From assembly GCF_003206135.1 (NCBI RefSeq), contig NZ_PZJT01000001.1, positions 205,619 to 269,618 on the forward strand: a DNA stretch of 64,000 bases, given 5' to 3'. This document shows, in pieces, positions 42,781 through 52,233 of this stretch; position 1 is the stretch's first letter, and the number at the start of each line of letters is the position of its first letter. A program made the translations under genes and the position numbers. The stretch is from Salinicola salarius (GTDB taxonomy: Bacteria; Pseudomonadota; Gammaproteobacteria; Pseudomonadales; Halomonadaceae). Under the pieces are notes generated by a model. That model made no database searches, was not told where the DNA came from, and saw nothing but the letters and a program-made list of their open reading frames with translations.

Positions 42781-45210
42781 ATGAGTCGAAAAAATGGGGT
42801 ATCTCGGCCAGTCAGCGCTTTGCTGATACTGATCGGCGCCATTATCACCCTATTAGGGCTAGGGCTCGCGATCGGCGGCGCCATGCTGATCGGGCGAGGA
42901 GGCAGTTGGTATTACTTGTTGATGGGCCTGGCGCTGGCCGCCACGGGCATCGAAATCGTCCGCGGTGGCACCAAGGCCTTGGCCATCTATCTGCTGGCCT
43001 TCATCGCCACGGTCATCTGGGCGTTCTGGGAAGCAGGGTTGGATTTCTGGGCGCTTCACGCGCGTATATTTACCTTCCTCTGCGCGCTGTTCGTGCTGCT
43101 GCTGATTCAGCCACTGATCCTGAAGCGGGCCGGTCGTCAGACCAACAAAGGCATCAGCCTTGGTGCCGCCGGCGTCGCGCTGGTCGCTATCGTCGGCATG
43201 ACATGGGGCATGTTCCAGCCCCATGGCATCCACAATAGCGTTGCCGCTACCGGCAAGACGCCGGTCACCGATGCCACGCGCCAGCAGAACTGGGATCAAT
43301 ATGGCAGCAACGGCGACCAGAACCGCTTCGCCGCACTGGACCAGATCAACCGAGACAACGTCGACGAGCTGGAAGTCGCCTGGACGTTCCACACCGGCGA
43401 AGTGCCGAAAAGCTCCGGCGATTCGAGCCTGGAAGACCAGAACACGCCGCTGCAGGTGGGTAATTCCCTGTACCTCTGCACCGCGTCCAATACGGTCATT
43501 TCGGTCAACGCCACCACGGGCGAGGAACAGTGGCGCCACGAATTTCCGACCGACACGAAGACTTGGGTACGTTGCCGCGGTCTGGCCTACTTCGACGCCG
43601 ATCAGGCGCTGAAGCAGCCGCAAGCACCGAACTCCACACAGGTCACGTCAGTTACCGTTGCGGCCGGCGAAGCCTGCCCGCGTCGTATCTTCATGAATAC
43701 CATCGACGCACAGCTGGTAGCACTGAATGCCGACACCGGCGAATTCTGCTCGAACTTCGGCGACAACGGTACCATCGATCTGAAACAGAACCTGGGTGCA
43801 GCGCAATCGCCGCTGTACTCGATGACGTCCCCGCCGCTGGTGGCAGGCAGTACCGTCGTCGTGGGCGGTCGCGTCGCCGACAACGTAGCGCTGGACATGC
43901 CCGGCGGCGTGATTCGCGGCTTCGATGTGATGACGGGTGACCTGAAATGGGCCTTCGACCCGGGCAATCCTTCAGATCGTGACGCCCCGTCCGATGGTTC
44001 GATCTATACCCGGGCGACGCCGAACGTGTGGGCGCCGATGACCTATGACGCCTGGTCCAACACCGTTTTCCTGCCGGTCGGCAACGCCGCCATTGACCTG
44101 TGGGGCGTGAAGCGAACGCCGGAAGACGAAAAGTATGGCGCATCGATCCTGGCGCTCGACGCGACTACGGGCAATGAAAAGTGGGTCTACCAGACCGTTC
44201 ATCACGATCTGTGGGACTTCGACGTGCCGATGCAGCCGACGCTGATCGACTTCCCCAATGAAGATGGCTCGACCACACCGGCGCTGACCTTTGGCACCAA
44301 AGCGGGTCAGATCTTCGTGCTGGACCGCCTGACCGGCAAGCCGCTGACCAAGGTGATCGAGAAGGACGTCAAGCCCGCGACCATTCCCGGCGAGAACTAT
44401 GCCCTGAAGCAGCCGCTTTCCGTGGGCATGCCGCAGATCGGCGCGCAGACACTGAAAGAAGCTGACATGTGGGGTGCGACGCCGTTCGACCAGCTGATGT
44501 GCCGCTACATCTTCAAGGGCTATCGCTACAACGGGCTCTACACGGCACCGGATACCGACTACTCGCTCTCCTTCCCGGGCTCGCTCGGCGGCATGAATTG
44601 GGGTGGCGTTTCCTACGATCCGACTTCCGACACGTTATACATCAACGACATGCGTCTCGGCCTCTACGTTCACATGCAGAAGCAGGATCCGAACGCGGCG
44701 GCATCCGACGGTAACGAATCGGTCAATGCCGGCATGGGTGCGGTACCGCTGAAAGGCACGCCCTATTCGGTGACCAAGGACCGCTTCCTGTCCCCGCTTG
44801 GCATTCCCTGCCAGGAGCCGCCGTTCGGCACGCTGACCGCTGTCGACATGAAAACGCGCAGCGTCAACTGGGAGGTGCCGCTGGGTACGGTCCAGGACAC
44901 AGTGCTCTTCGGCCAAAAGATGCATCTACCGATTCCCATCGGGATGCCGACGATCGGCGGTTCGATGACCACTCAGAGTGGCCTGGTATTCTTCGCTGCG
45001 ACTCAGGATAACTGGCTGCGTGCCTTCGACTCCGCGACCGGCGAACTGGTCTGGAAGGCCCGGCTACCCGTGGGGAGTCAGGGGACGCCGATGTCCTACG
45101 TCTCGCCGGAAACGGGCAAGCAGTACATCGTCATCTCAGCCGGCGGCGCTCGCCAGTCACCGGACCGCGGCGACTATGTCATCGCCTATGCGTTGCCGGA
45201 TAACGATTGA
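42781..45210 (+). CDS. gcd: Membrane-bound PQQ-dependent glucose dehydrogenase
   Basis: An 809-residue quinoprotein (E. coli Gcd is 796). The first 150 residues contain about five membrane helices; the rest is a periplasmic beta-propeller with tryptophan-docking features such as NTVISVNATTGEEQWRHEF, QTVHHDLWDFDVP (likely active site) and LVFFAATQDNWLRAFD. It oxidises glucose to glucono-1,5-lactone and reduces ubiquinone. ATG at 42781 has GAGGGG 8 bases upstream. PQQ synthesis genes are not in the window. Confidence 0.92.
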   Translation: MSRKNGVSRPVSALLILIGAIITLLGLGLAIGGAMLIGRGGSWYYLLMGLALAATGIEIVRGGTKALAIYLLAFIATVIWAFWEAGLDFWALHARIFTFLCALFVLLLIQPLILKRAGRQTNKGISLGAAGVALVAIVGMTWGMFQPHGIHNSVAATGKTPVTDATRQQNWDQYGSNGDQNRFAALDQINRDNVDELEVAWTFHTGEVPKSSGDSSLEDQNTPLQVGNSLYLCTASNTVISVNATTGEEQWRHEFPTDTKTWVRCRGLAYFDADQALKQPQAPNSTQVTSVTVAAGEACPRRIFMNTIDAQLVALNADTGEFCSNFGDNGTIDLKQNLGAAQSPLYSMTSPPLVAGSTVVVGGRVADNVALDMPGGVIRGFDVMTGDLKWAFDPGNPSDRDAPSDGSIYTRATPNVWAPMTYDAWSNTVFLPVGNAAIDLWGVKRTPEDEKYGASILALDATTGNEKWVYQTVHHDLWDFDVPMQPTLIDFPNEDGSTTPALTFGTKAGQIFVLDRLTGKPLTKVIEKDVKPATIPGENYALKQPLSVGMPQIGAQTLKEADMWGATPFDQLMCRYIFKGYRYNGLYTAPDTDYSLSFPGSLGGMNWGGVSYDPTSDTLYINDMRLGLYVHMQKQDPNAAASDGNESVNAGMGAVPLKGTPYSVTKDRFLSPLGIPCQEPPFGTLTAVDMKTRSVNWEVPLGTVQDTVLFGQKMHLPIPIGMPTIGGSMTTQSGLVFFAATQDNWLRAFDSATGELVWKARLPVGSQGTPMSYVSPETGKQYIVISAGGARQSPDRGDYVIAYALPDND

Positions 45211-45244
45211 GCCGCTTTATACACTCGAAGGAATGACGGATTTG

Positions 45245-45270
45245 CGGGAGCCTGATGGCTCCCGTTTTTT
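45245..45270 (+). terminator. Intrinsic terminator of gcd
   Basis: Stem CGGGAGCC / GGCTCCCG with loop TGAT followed by six T residues, 34 bases after the gcd stop. Confidence 0.92.
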
Positions 45271-45329
45271 GTGGAACCTTCTCCGGCGTTACGCGTCTTG
45301 TAAGCTGAATGATTTTTCAGGAGAGACTC

Positions 45330-46088
45330 ATGCCCGGATTGGTACGGCGTACGGTATTCCCGCACCTGCCGATACTGTTGTTTGCGCTGCTGTCAGGATG
45401 GCTCGGTAGCAACGGCGCTTTCGCTCAGACCGCGCCGACCCCGTTCACGGCGCACTACCGGCTCGATATCAGCGGCTGGCCGGATGCGACGATCACTCAT
45501 ACCCTGTCGCGCCAGGGCGATGTCTCCTCCCCCGGCGAGGTATGGGAGAGCGACATGCGCGCCAGCATCAAGGTCGCCAGCGGCGAGGAACGCGGCCAGT
45601 TCCAACTGGATGGCGACCGGGTGCAGGCGCTGGACTACACCAGCGCCTATTCGCTGGTCGGCATCGGTGATGACTACCATCTGGACAAGAACCAGTTGCA
45701 GGCCTTGCCGGATCGCCAGACTGCCCTGTTCGAGCTGTCGAGCGAGGCGCCCGCCGCCCGCTGTGCCAATCCTCAGGTGTCGCCCTGCGAGCTCGACTAC
45801 CAGAACCACAAGGGCAAGACGGAGCGGCTTTTCTATCGCGTGACCGATCGCAGCGATATCGAGACGCCGGCCGGCACGTTTCCGGGCGTTACCGTGGACA
45901 CCTGGGACCCGGAGAAGCGCGACCGCCATCTCTACTTCACCTTCCACCGCGAGATCCCGGGCCTGCTGCTGAAGATGCGCTACATCAAGAAGGATGAAGC
46001 GCGCAGCCACCTGACGTTGACCGATCTGACACTGGATCGGCCGAGCGACGCCGTGGATGATGTCGCAAGAAGCACTGCCGAGCGATAA
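45330..46088 (+). CDS. Exported DUF3108 protein
   Basis: A 252-residue protein with a signal peptide (about residues 1-33, ending NGAFAQ) and a DUF3108-type beta-rich domain starting at FTAHYRLDISGWPDATITHTL. Such proteins are periplasmic or outer-membrane associated with unknown function. Two cysteines (CANPQVSPC) could form a disulphide. The ATG at 45330 has CAGGAGAG upstream. Flanked by terminators on both sides, so it is a single transcription unit. Confidence 0.75.
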   Translation: MPGLVRRTVFPHLPILLFALLSGWLGSNGAFAQTAPTPFTAHYRLDISGWPDATITHTLSRQGDVSSPGEVWESDMRASIKVASGEERGQFQLDGDRVQALDYTSAYSLVGIGDDYHLDKNQLQALPDRQTALFELSSEAPAARCANPQVSPCELDYQNHKGKTERLFYRVTDRSDIETPAGTFPGVTVDTWDPEKRDRHLYFTFHREIPGLLLKMRYIKKDEARSHLTLTDLTLDRPSDAVDDVARSTAER

Positions 46089-46143
46089 CCGTTCAGCTCT
46101 TCTTCCCTCTTCATCCCACATCCTCTAGAGTCTTTAGCCAATC

Positions 46144-46174
46144 ACGGACGCCGATTCATCGGCGTCCGTTTTTT
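46144..46174 (+). terminator. Intrinsic terminator of the DUF3108 gene
   Basis: Perfect 12-bp stem ACGGACGCCGAT / ATCGGCGTCCGT with a 2-base loop, followed by a T-run. Confidence 0.92.
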
Positions 46175-46221
46175 CGTGGCGCGTCATTGCCGATGCGCTG
46201 CAGGTTCGCTCGGGGGAAATC

Positions 46222-47151
46222 ATGCTGCTGGGGCTGTTATGGATATTGCTGCCGTTGATCGTGGGCTATCTCATTCCCGTGCGGCAGACGGGAATTCGTC
46301 AGGCCATCGATCGCGGCGTCAGTGCCTCGGTCTACGTGATCCTGCTGCTGATGGGCATCAGCCTCGGCGGGCTCGAGGATCTGCTCGGCCAGCTGTCGCG
46401 CATCGGGACGACCGCGCTGACGCTGTTTCTGGTGATCTCGCCGATCAACCTGCTGGCGCTGGCCTGGCTTTCCCGCCGGCGGCTGGCCCGTCGAAAATCG
46501 CTGACGGACGGCGAAGGCAGCGCTGCCCCCGCCGGCAAGCTGCAGGCGATGCTGGGCTCGTTGCAGCTGGCGGGCGTGGTGCTTCTCGGCGTCTGTCTCG
46601 GCGCGGGCGCCCAGTTTCTGGACTGGCACCTGGCCTCGCTGGCGGAAACGCTGGCGACCTGGGCGCTCTACGCCCTGCTCTTCCTGATCGGCTGCCAGCT
46701 GCGCAATTCCGGGCTGGGGCTGCGCCAGATCCTGCTCAACCGGCTGGGGCTGGCCATTGCGGTGACGGTGTTCCTGAGCTCGATGCTGGCGGGGCTGATC
46801 GCGGCGCCGCTGCTGCAATTGCCGTGGAATCAGGGCATGGCGATGGCGGCCGGTTTCGGCTGGTATTCGCTGTCGGGGATTCTGATCGGCGACCAGCTCG
46901 GGCCGGTGCTCGGCGGCGCGGCCTTCTTCAATGATCTGGCCCGCGAGCTGCTTGCCTTCCTGCTGGTGCCGCTGTTCATTCGGCGCGCCGTGCCGCTGGC
47001 GATCGGCTATAGCGGGGCAACTTCGATGGATGTGAGCCTGCCGGTGATCCAGCAATATGGCGGCATCACCTGCGTACCGCTGGCGATCGTCAGCGGCTTT
47101 CTGCTGTCGCTGCTGTCGCCGCCGCTGATTCTGTTGCTGCTGTCGTTCTGA
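46222..47151 (+). CDS. lysO: Lysine exporter LysO family
   Basis: A 309-residue membrane protein with about eight helices, matching LysO (YbjE, DUF340). The N-terminal LGLLWILLPLIVGYLIP and the central GWYSLSGILIGDQLGP and LARELLAFLLVPLF motifs are typical; E. coli LysO is similar in length. It exports L-lysine and the toxic analogue thialysine. ATG at 46222 has GGGGGAA just upstream. Confidence 0.85.
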   Translation: MLLGLLWILLPLIVGYLIPVRQTGIRQAIDRGVSASVYVILLLMGISLGGLEDLLGQLSRIGTTALTLFLVISPINLLALAWLSRRRLARRKSLTDGEGSAAPAGKLQAMLGSLQLAGVVLLGVCLGAGAQFLDWHLASLAETLATWALYALLFLIGCQLRNSGLGLRQILLNRLGLAIAVTVFLSSMLAGLIAAPLLQLPWNQGMAMAAGFGWYSLSGILIGDQLGPVLGGAAFFNDLARELLAFLLVPLFIRRAVPLAIGYSGATSMDVSLPVIQQYGGITCVPLAIVSGFLLSLLSPPLILLLLSF

Positions 47152-47226
47152 CCCGCGCTGACGCCGTTCTCTACGACCATGGGCTTAGGGTACTCGCCAA
47201 CTCCGGCATGATAATCTCCCCCGAAA

Positions 47227-47238
47227 GTTACCGGTAAC
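47227..47238 (+). promoter_or_regulatory. GntR operator upstream of gntR
   Basis: The palindrome GTTACCGGTAAC matches the core of the GntR operator (ATGTTA-N4-TAACAT). It lies 32 bases before the gntR start and suggests autoregulation. Confidence 0.75.
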
Positions 47239-47270
47239 ACCGGAAGAATAATCGATTTGCGGGGATCGCC

Positions 47271-48278
47271 ATGCCACGTCGTTCTTCAGGACGCGTGACG
47301 CTTCAACACATTGCCGACCGTGTCGGCGTCACCAAGATCACGGTATCGCGCGCTCTGCGCGAACCGCATCTCGTCTCCGCGGCGCTGCGACTGCGCATCG
47401 AATCCGCCATCGACGAACTCGGCTATATCCCCAATCATTCCGCTGGCGCCCTGGCCAGCGGGCGGTCGCACAGTGTGGCGCTGTTGATCCCCTCGCTCTC
47501 CAACGCCGTGTTCTCGGAAATCCAGCGCGGGATCGAGGAGGGGCTGGGCCAGGCCGGCTATCAGGTATTGATCGGCCATACCGGCTACTCGATCCTCGAG
47601 GAAGAACGGCTGATCGACACCTACTTGAGCTACGGCGTCGAGGCGCTGATTCTTCCCGGCACCCGCCATACCGACCACGCCTGCCGCCTGCTGACCCGCG
47701 CTCGCGTACCGGTGGTCGAGACGCTGGAGCTGACCGAGACGCCGCTGGATATCAATGTCGGGCTCGATCAGCACGAAGCTGGCAAGGCGATGACGCAGGC
47801 CTTCCTCGACCGGGGCCACCGGAAGATCGGCTTCCTGGGGGCGCGCATGGATTATCGGGCGCAATTGCGCATGGCAGGGTGGGAGGCGGCCATACGCCAG
47901 GCGGGGCTATCGGCCGAGCGCTGCCTGACGACGCCGCATCCGTCTTCCTATCGGCTGGGCGGAGAGATGCTGGCTTCCATGCTGGAGCGCTGGCCGGATC
48001 TGGAGGGCATCTTCTGCGGCAACGACGACCTGGCCGCGGGGGCGCTGTTCGAATGCCAGCGACGCCGCCTGAACGTGCCGGATCAGCTGGCCCTGGCCGG
48101 CTTCAACGGGCTGGACATCACCGAGGCGACCGCGCCGCCGCTGGCGACGGTCGTCACACCCCGGCGCTGCATTGGGGATACCATCGCCAGGCGCCTGCTG
48201 GCACGCCTTCAGGGCGCGCCGCTGCAACCCTCCAGCGAGAACCTGGGGTTCCGGATTCGGCGTGGCGGTAGTCTGTGA
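47271..48278 (+). CDS. gntR: LacI-family gluconate repressor GntR
   Basis: A 335-residue LacI/GalR protein: N-terminal helix-turn-helix VTLQHIADRVGVTKITVSRALREP (residues 9-32) and a periplasmic-binding-like sensor domain. The neighbours are gntK and gntT, and the same 12-bp palindrome sits before gntR and before gntT, so it is the gluconate-responsive repressor. Ends 21 bases before convergent gntK. Confidence 0.9.
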   Translation: MPRRSSGRVTLQHIADRVGVTKITVSRALREPHLVSAALRLRIESAIDELGYIPNHSAGALASGRSHSVALLIPSLSNAVFSEIQRGIEEGLGQAGYQVLIGHTGYSILEEERLIDTYLSYGVEALILPGTRHTDHACRLLTRARVPVVETLELTETPLDINVGLDQHEAGKAMTQAFLDRGHRKIGFLGARMDYRAQLRMAGWEAAIRQAGLSAERCLTTPHPSSYRLGGEMLASMLERWPDLEGIFCGNDDLAAGALFECQRRRLNVPDQLALAGFNGLDITEATAPPLATVVTPRRCIGDTIARRLLARLQGAPLQPSSENLGFRIRRGGSL

Positions 48279-48299
48279 CCGACGTCACGCCTCCAGACT

Positions 48300-48833
48300 T
48301 CAGCTCTCGGCGGCGAGAAAGCGCTTCTCGAGCCTCAATACCGCTTCGTTGACTACCTGATCGAGGGTGCCGGCGATATCGACGGTGACGGCTTCGTCAT
48401 CGCCCGGGGCCTCGAGCGTCGCCAGCTGGCTGTCGAGCATCGCTTCGCCCTTGAAGAAGTGATCCTGACGCGACTGAATGCGCTGCAGCAGCAGCTCGCG
48501 GCTGCCGGCGAGGTGGACGAACGTCAACGCCTCGTCGCCCTTGCGCAGGGTATCGCGGTAGCGCTTCTTGAGCGCCGAGCAGCCGATGACCAGCGTTTCG
48601 CCCTGCGCCCTGGCTTCGGCCAGAAATTCTGCCAATCGCTGCAACCAGCCTGCACGATCACTGTCATCGAGAGGTTCGCCGCGAGACATCTTGGCGACGC
48701 TTTCCGGCGAATGATAATCGTCCCCGTCCAGGAACCGCCCGCCCAGTGCGGTCGCCAGCCGCTGCCCGACTTCGGTCTTGCCGCAGCTCGATACGCCCAT
48801 CACGACGATGCGCTGACTCATCTTTGCGTCCAT
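48300..48833 (-). CDS. gntK: Gluconokinase
   Basis: A 177-residue thermoresistant-type gluconokinase with a P-loop GVSSCGKT (13-20), FLDGDDYHSPESVAKM substrate region and SALKKRYRDTLR. It phosphorylates gluconate to 6-phosphogluconate. ATG at 48833 is chosen because GGAAGG lies 7 bases upstream; ATG at 48857 has none and ATG at 48821 is also possible. It is divergent from gntT. Confidence 0.92.
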   Translation of the reverse strand: MDAKMSQRIVVMGVSSCGKTEVGQRLATALGGRFLDGDDYHSPESVAKMSRGEPLDDSDRAGWLQRLAEFLAEARAQGETLVIGCSALKKRYRDTLRKGDEALTFVHLAGSRELLLQRIQSRQDHFFKGEAMLDSQLATLEAPGDDEAVTVDIAGTLDQVVNEAVLRLEKRFLAAES

Positions 48834-48958
48834 GACGTTGCCTTCCGATTGATGCATGTATGATTCGTGCCGTTTCGTTTTGCTGACTCGCCTACCGGCC
48901 TAAACCGATTCGGCTGCGGTTGTCTCTACACCTTTAGGCGCATTGTTGAGATCCAGCT

Positions 48959-48970
48959 GTTACCGGTAAC
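48959..48970 (+). promoter_or_regulatory. GntR operator upstream of gntT/gntK
   Basis: A second GTTACCGGTAAC palindrome, followed by AT, in the gap between divergent gntK and gntT, 95 bases before the gntT start. It could repress both genes. Confidence 0.78.
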
Positions 48971-49065
48971 ATCCATTTTCGCCAACTCCACCGCGAAGCA
49001 CAACGCCACCAAGGGCGTATATCCCGCCTTGGCGCCGTGTGCTCTGACCAAGGAATTCGTTTGAC

Positions 49066-50412
49066 ATGGATAGCCCAACATCCCTGATCCTTGCCGCGCT
49101 GGGCAGCATCATCGTGCTGCTCTATCTGGTCATGAAGCTGCGCCTGCATGCCTTCGTCGCCCTGCTCGTCGTCAGTGGCCTGGTCGGGCTGGCCACCGGC
49201 ATGAATGTCGAGGAACTGCTGGATACCGTCGAGAAAGGCATGGGCGGCACGCTGGGGTTCGTCGCGACCGTCGTCGGCCTGGGTGCCATGTTCGGCAAGA
49301 TGCTGGAGGTTTCCGGCGGCGTCGATCGGCTGGCCAATACGCTGCTCGACAAGTTCGGCGAGAACCGTTCGCAGTGGGCGATGGGCGTCACCGGCTTTCT
49401 GGTGGCGATTCCCGTGTTTCTGGATGTCGCCTTCATCATCCTGGTGCCGCTGATCTACGCCCTGACGCGCCGCACCGGCCGCTCGCTACTCTACTACGGC
49501 ATTCCGCTGCTGGCGGGTCTCGCCGTGACCCACTCGTTCATTCCCCCGACGCCGGGCCCCATCGCCGTCGCCAAGCTGATCGGTGCCGATCTCGGCTACG
49601 TGATCCTGTTCGGCGCCATCGCCGGCCTGCCGGCCATGATCATCGCCGGGCCGCTGTTCGGACGCTGGATCGGCAAGCGCATCGATGCGCAGATCCCCGA
49701 CTACATGGAGCTGCCGAAGAACGATGTCGATACCACCGGTCTGCCCAGCTTCAAGCTGATCCTGTCGATCATCCTGCTGCCGCTGGCGCTGATCGTGCTC
49801 AATACCGTTTCCGGCGTGATCCTGGCGGAAGATAGCCCGGTCCTGGCCGCCCTGACCTTCCTCGGCCACCCGTTCGTGGCGCTGACGCTGGCCACGCTGC
49901 TTGCCTTCACGCTGCTGGGCACCCGCCGCGGCATGAAGCGGGAGCAGGTCATGGAAGTCGCCACCAAGGCGCTGGAGCCGGCCGGCATCATCATTCTGGT
50001 CACCGGTGCCGGCGGCGTCTTCAAGCAGGTACTGATCGATTCCGGCGTGGGCGAAGTGATGGGCAACATCATGGCCGAAAGCGCCCTGCCCCCGATCCTG
50101 CTGGCGTTCCTGATCTCCACGGCGGTGCGCGTGATCCAGGGTTCGGCCACGGTCGCGATGATCACCGCTGCAGGCCTGATGGCACCGGTCATCACCACGC
50201 TCAACCTCGATGGCCCGATACTCGGCCTGCTGGTGATCTCGATCGCCTCCGGCGCCACGGTGCTGAGCCACGTCAACGACTCCGGGTTCTGGCTGGTCAA
50301 CCGCTACTTCGGCCTCACCGAAGCGCAGACCCTGAGAAGCTGGACGGTGATGGAGACCATCATCGGGCTGGTCGGGCTGGTCATGTCGCTGATCATCGGG
50401 CTGTTCATCTGA
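49066..50412 (+). CDS. gntT: GntP-family gluconate:H+ symporter
   Basis: A 448-residue permease with about 12-14 helices and the family segments LAVTHSFIPPTPGPIAVAK and RVIQGSATVAMITAAG. Length and motifs fit E. coli GntT/GntP (438-447). It imports gluconate, including that made in the periplasm by Gcd and a lactonase. ATG at 49066 has AAGGAA about 11 bases upstream. Confidence 0.92.
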   Translation: MDSPTSLILAALGSIIVLLYLVMKLRLHAFVALLVVSGLVGLATGMNVEELLDTVEKGMGGTLGFVATVVGLGAMFGKMLEVSGGVDRLANTLLDKFGENRSQWAMGVTGFLVAIPVFLDVAFIILVPLIYALTRRTGRSLLYYGIPLLAGLAVTHSFIPPTPGPIAVAKLIGADLGYVILFGAIAGLPAMIIAGPLFGRWIGKRIDAQIPDYMELPKNDVDTTGLPSFKLILSIILLPLALIVLNTVSGVILAEDSPVLAALTFLGHPFVALTLATLLAFTLLGTRRGMKREQVMEVATKALEPAGIIILVTGAGGVFKQVLIDSGVGEVMGNIMAESALPPILLAFLISTAVRVIQGSATVAMITAAGLMAPVITTLNLDGPILGLLVISIASGATVLSHVNDSGFWLVNRYFGLTEAQTLRSWTVMETIIGLVGLVMSLIIGLFI

Positions 50413-50435
50413 CTCGACCCGCCATGCAATACAAG

Positions 50436-50470
50436 ACGCCCGCTGTGGAGAATTTTCCAGCGGGCGTTTT
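50436..50470 (+). terminator. Intrinsic terminator of gntT
   Basis: Stem ACGCCCGCTG / CAGCGGGCGT, extended by partial pairing of TGGA and TCCA, followed by TTTTT. It lies 23 bases after the gntT stop. Confidence 0.9.
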
Positions 50471-50519
50471 TCATGGCTCGGACGTTTTCATGGACCGAAC
50501 CGACCTTGGGCCAATGATC

Positions 50520-51701
50520 TTATGACGTTCCCAGCGCTTCCCGCACCGTTTCCTTCCGCCGTCTGGATAGCTCTTCGCCCAGCGCCGGCCCGCGAAAGCC
50601 TTCGTCGAGCAGCGCCTTCGGCACGATCTGCGAGGCGAGTCGCCAGGCCAGCGCCAGATCGTCCGCCAGGCTGCCGTCGTCGTGGGCGACCAGGGCCAGC
50701 AAGGGTGCGACCCGTTCGGGGCGGCGCCAGGCGTCGATGGCGTCGAGCCAGGCCATGATCGTGTCGGCACGGTCCGTGTCGACACCGGGCCGCTGCCCGC
50801 CGATCTGCTGGCGCAACCGGTAGGATAGCGCCGCCAGCCGCATGGCATCACGGAACGCATTGGGCGCCTTGACGGCGTCGTTGAGCCGGGACTGCTCGTC
50901 GTCCTGCAGGTGCTCGCCGAGCCGCGCCCAGCGCCAGAGCGTCAGCGGGTAGGCAGCCGATTCGTCGGGGACGTGCTCGAGTCGCGCCAGCACGTGATCC
51001 AACGCTGGCGTCGACAGGGGCGGCATCAGCTCCGCCAGGGCGCCGCAGGATTCCAGCGTCTGGAAATAGGCCGCAGGATCGGCTTCCCCCAGCGCCTTGT
51101 GCGTCTCGGTCCAGACGCGCTCGGCAACCAGGTACGACATCTCGCCGCTGTCGGTGAGCTGGCGCATCAGGGTCATCGTTTCCGCGGCGATGGTGAAGCC
51201 CAGCTTGCGGTAGCGGGCCAGAAACCGGGCCGCTCGCAGCACCCGCAGCGGGTCCTCGACGAAGGCGGCCGATACATGCCGGAGCTGTCTGGCCTCGAGA
51301 TCCGCAGCGCCGCCGTAGGGGTCGACCAGTTCACCGGCGGGCGTCTCGGCCATCGCGTTGATGGTGAAATCGCGCCGCGCCAGATCGGCCTCCAGCGTCA
51401 CGTCGGGGCTGGCGTGGACCTCGAATCCGGTATAGCCACGTCCCTGCTTGCGCTCGGTTCGGGCCAGCGCGTATTCCTCGTGGGTGGCGGGATGCAGAAA
51501 GACCGGAAAGTCCCGGCCGACCGACTTGAACCCGCGCTGGCGCATCGCTTCCGGCGTCGCGCCGACCACGACCCAGTCCCGGTCGCCGATCGGCCAGCCC
51601 AGGCGGGCATCGCGGACGGCGCCGCCCACGAGATAGACCTCCAGCCCGTCGAGCCTCGGATCGGTTTGAGGGTCGAGACGGGAATCGGATTGCGAGCTCA
51701 T
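50520..51701 (-). CDS. cca: CCA-adding tRNA nucleotidyltransferase
   Basis: A 393-residue class II nucleotidyltransferase: YLVGGAVRD at about 23-31 and GDRDWVVVGA with the catalytic acidic residues, then RRDFTINAMA and the EDPLRVLRAARFLARY motif. It adds or repairs the CCA end of tRNAs. The C-terminus shows no HD phosphohydrolase motif, so it may lack the phosphatase activity of E. coli Cca. Upstream of it on the same strand are glpE and apaH. Confidence 0.9.
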   Translation of the reverse strand: MSSQSDSRLDPQTDPRLDGLEVYLVGGAVRDARLGWPIGDRDWVVVGATPEAMRQRGFKSVGRDFPVFLHPATHEEYALARTERKQGRGYTGFEVHASPDVTLEADLARRDFTINAMAETPAGELVDPYGGAADLEARQLRHVSAAFVEDPLRVLRAARFLARYRKLGFTIAAETMTLMRQLTDSGEMSYLVAERVWTETHKALGEADPAAYFQTLESCGALAELMPPLSTPALDHVLARLEHVPDESAAYPLTLWRWARLGEHLQDDEQSRLNDAVKAPNAFRDAMRLAALSYRLRQQIGGQRPGVDTDRADTIMAWLDAIDAWRRPERVAPLLALVAHDDGSLADDLALAWRLASQIVPKALLDEGFRGPALGEELSRRRKETVREALGTS

Positions 51702-51734
51702 CGTCCGGCTCCGGGTTGGGTTCGATAAGACAGT

Positions 51735-52064
51735 CTAGCGCTCGACGCTTTCGGGTCGACGATGCGCCCAGTCCACGAAGCCGCCATCCAGGCTGTAGAC
51801 CTCGTCGAAGCCCTGGCCCGCCAGCCAGCTCGCGGCCTGCTGGCTGGAGTGACCGTGATAGCAGACCACCACCAGCGGCGTTTCGCTGGGCGTGTTGTCC
51901 ACCAGTTCCGCCACCGTGGTGTTGTCGAGGTGGCGGCTGCCGGGAATGTGCCCCTGCGAGAAGCTCAGCGGATCGCGGATGTCGACCAGTTGCAATGAGC
52001 GCCCCTCGCTCAGCCACTGCGCCAGCGTCGCCGGGTCGAGATGTTGGAAAGACGGGGTTGTCAT
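51735..52064 (-). CDS. glpE: Thiosulfate sulfurtransferase GlpE (single rhodanese domain)
   Basis: A 109-residue rhodanese with the catalytic cysteine in VVCYHGHSSQQAA (Cys68) and the VDIRDPLSFSQGHIPGS block. The same length as E. coli GlpE (108). It transfers sulfane sulphur to cyanide or thioredoxin. ATG at 52064. It precedes cca by 33 bases, likely co-transcribed. Confidence 0.9.
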   Translation of the reverse strand: MTTPSFQHLDPATLAQWLSEGRSLQLVDIRDPLSFSQGHIPGSRHLDNTTVAELVDNTPSETPLVVVCYHGHSSQQAASWLAGQGFDEVYSLDGGFVDWAHRRPESVER

Positions 52065-52233
52065 GGATCGCTCCTTGGGAATCGCTGCGTTGCGCGGTGC
52101 TGGAGCGCCAGCCCGGTCGGAATCCTCACCTATACCCCATAGGCTCCGGCTCCTGCGCTCCGTACGTCTTGCGCTTCATCCTGCTCGCCGATTTATTCAG
52201 CGTTTCCCTAACATTCAGTGTCGGGATTGGTCT

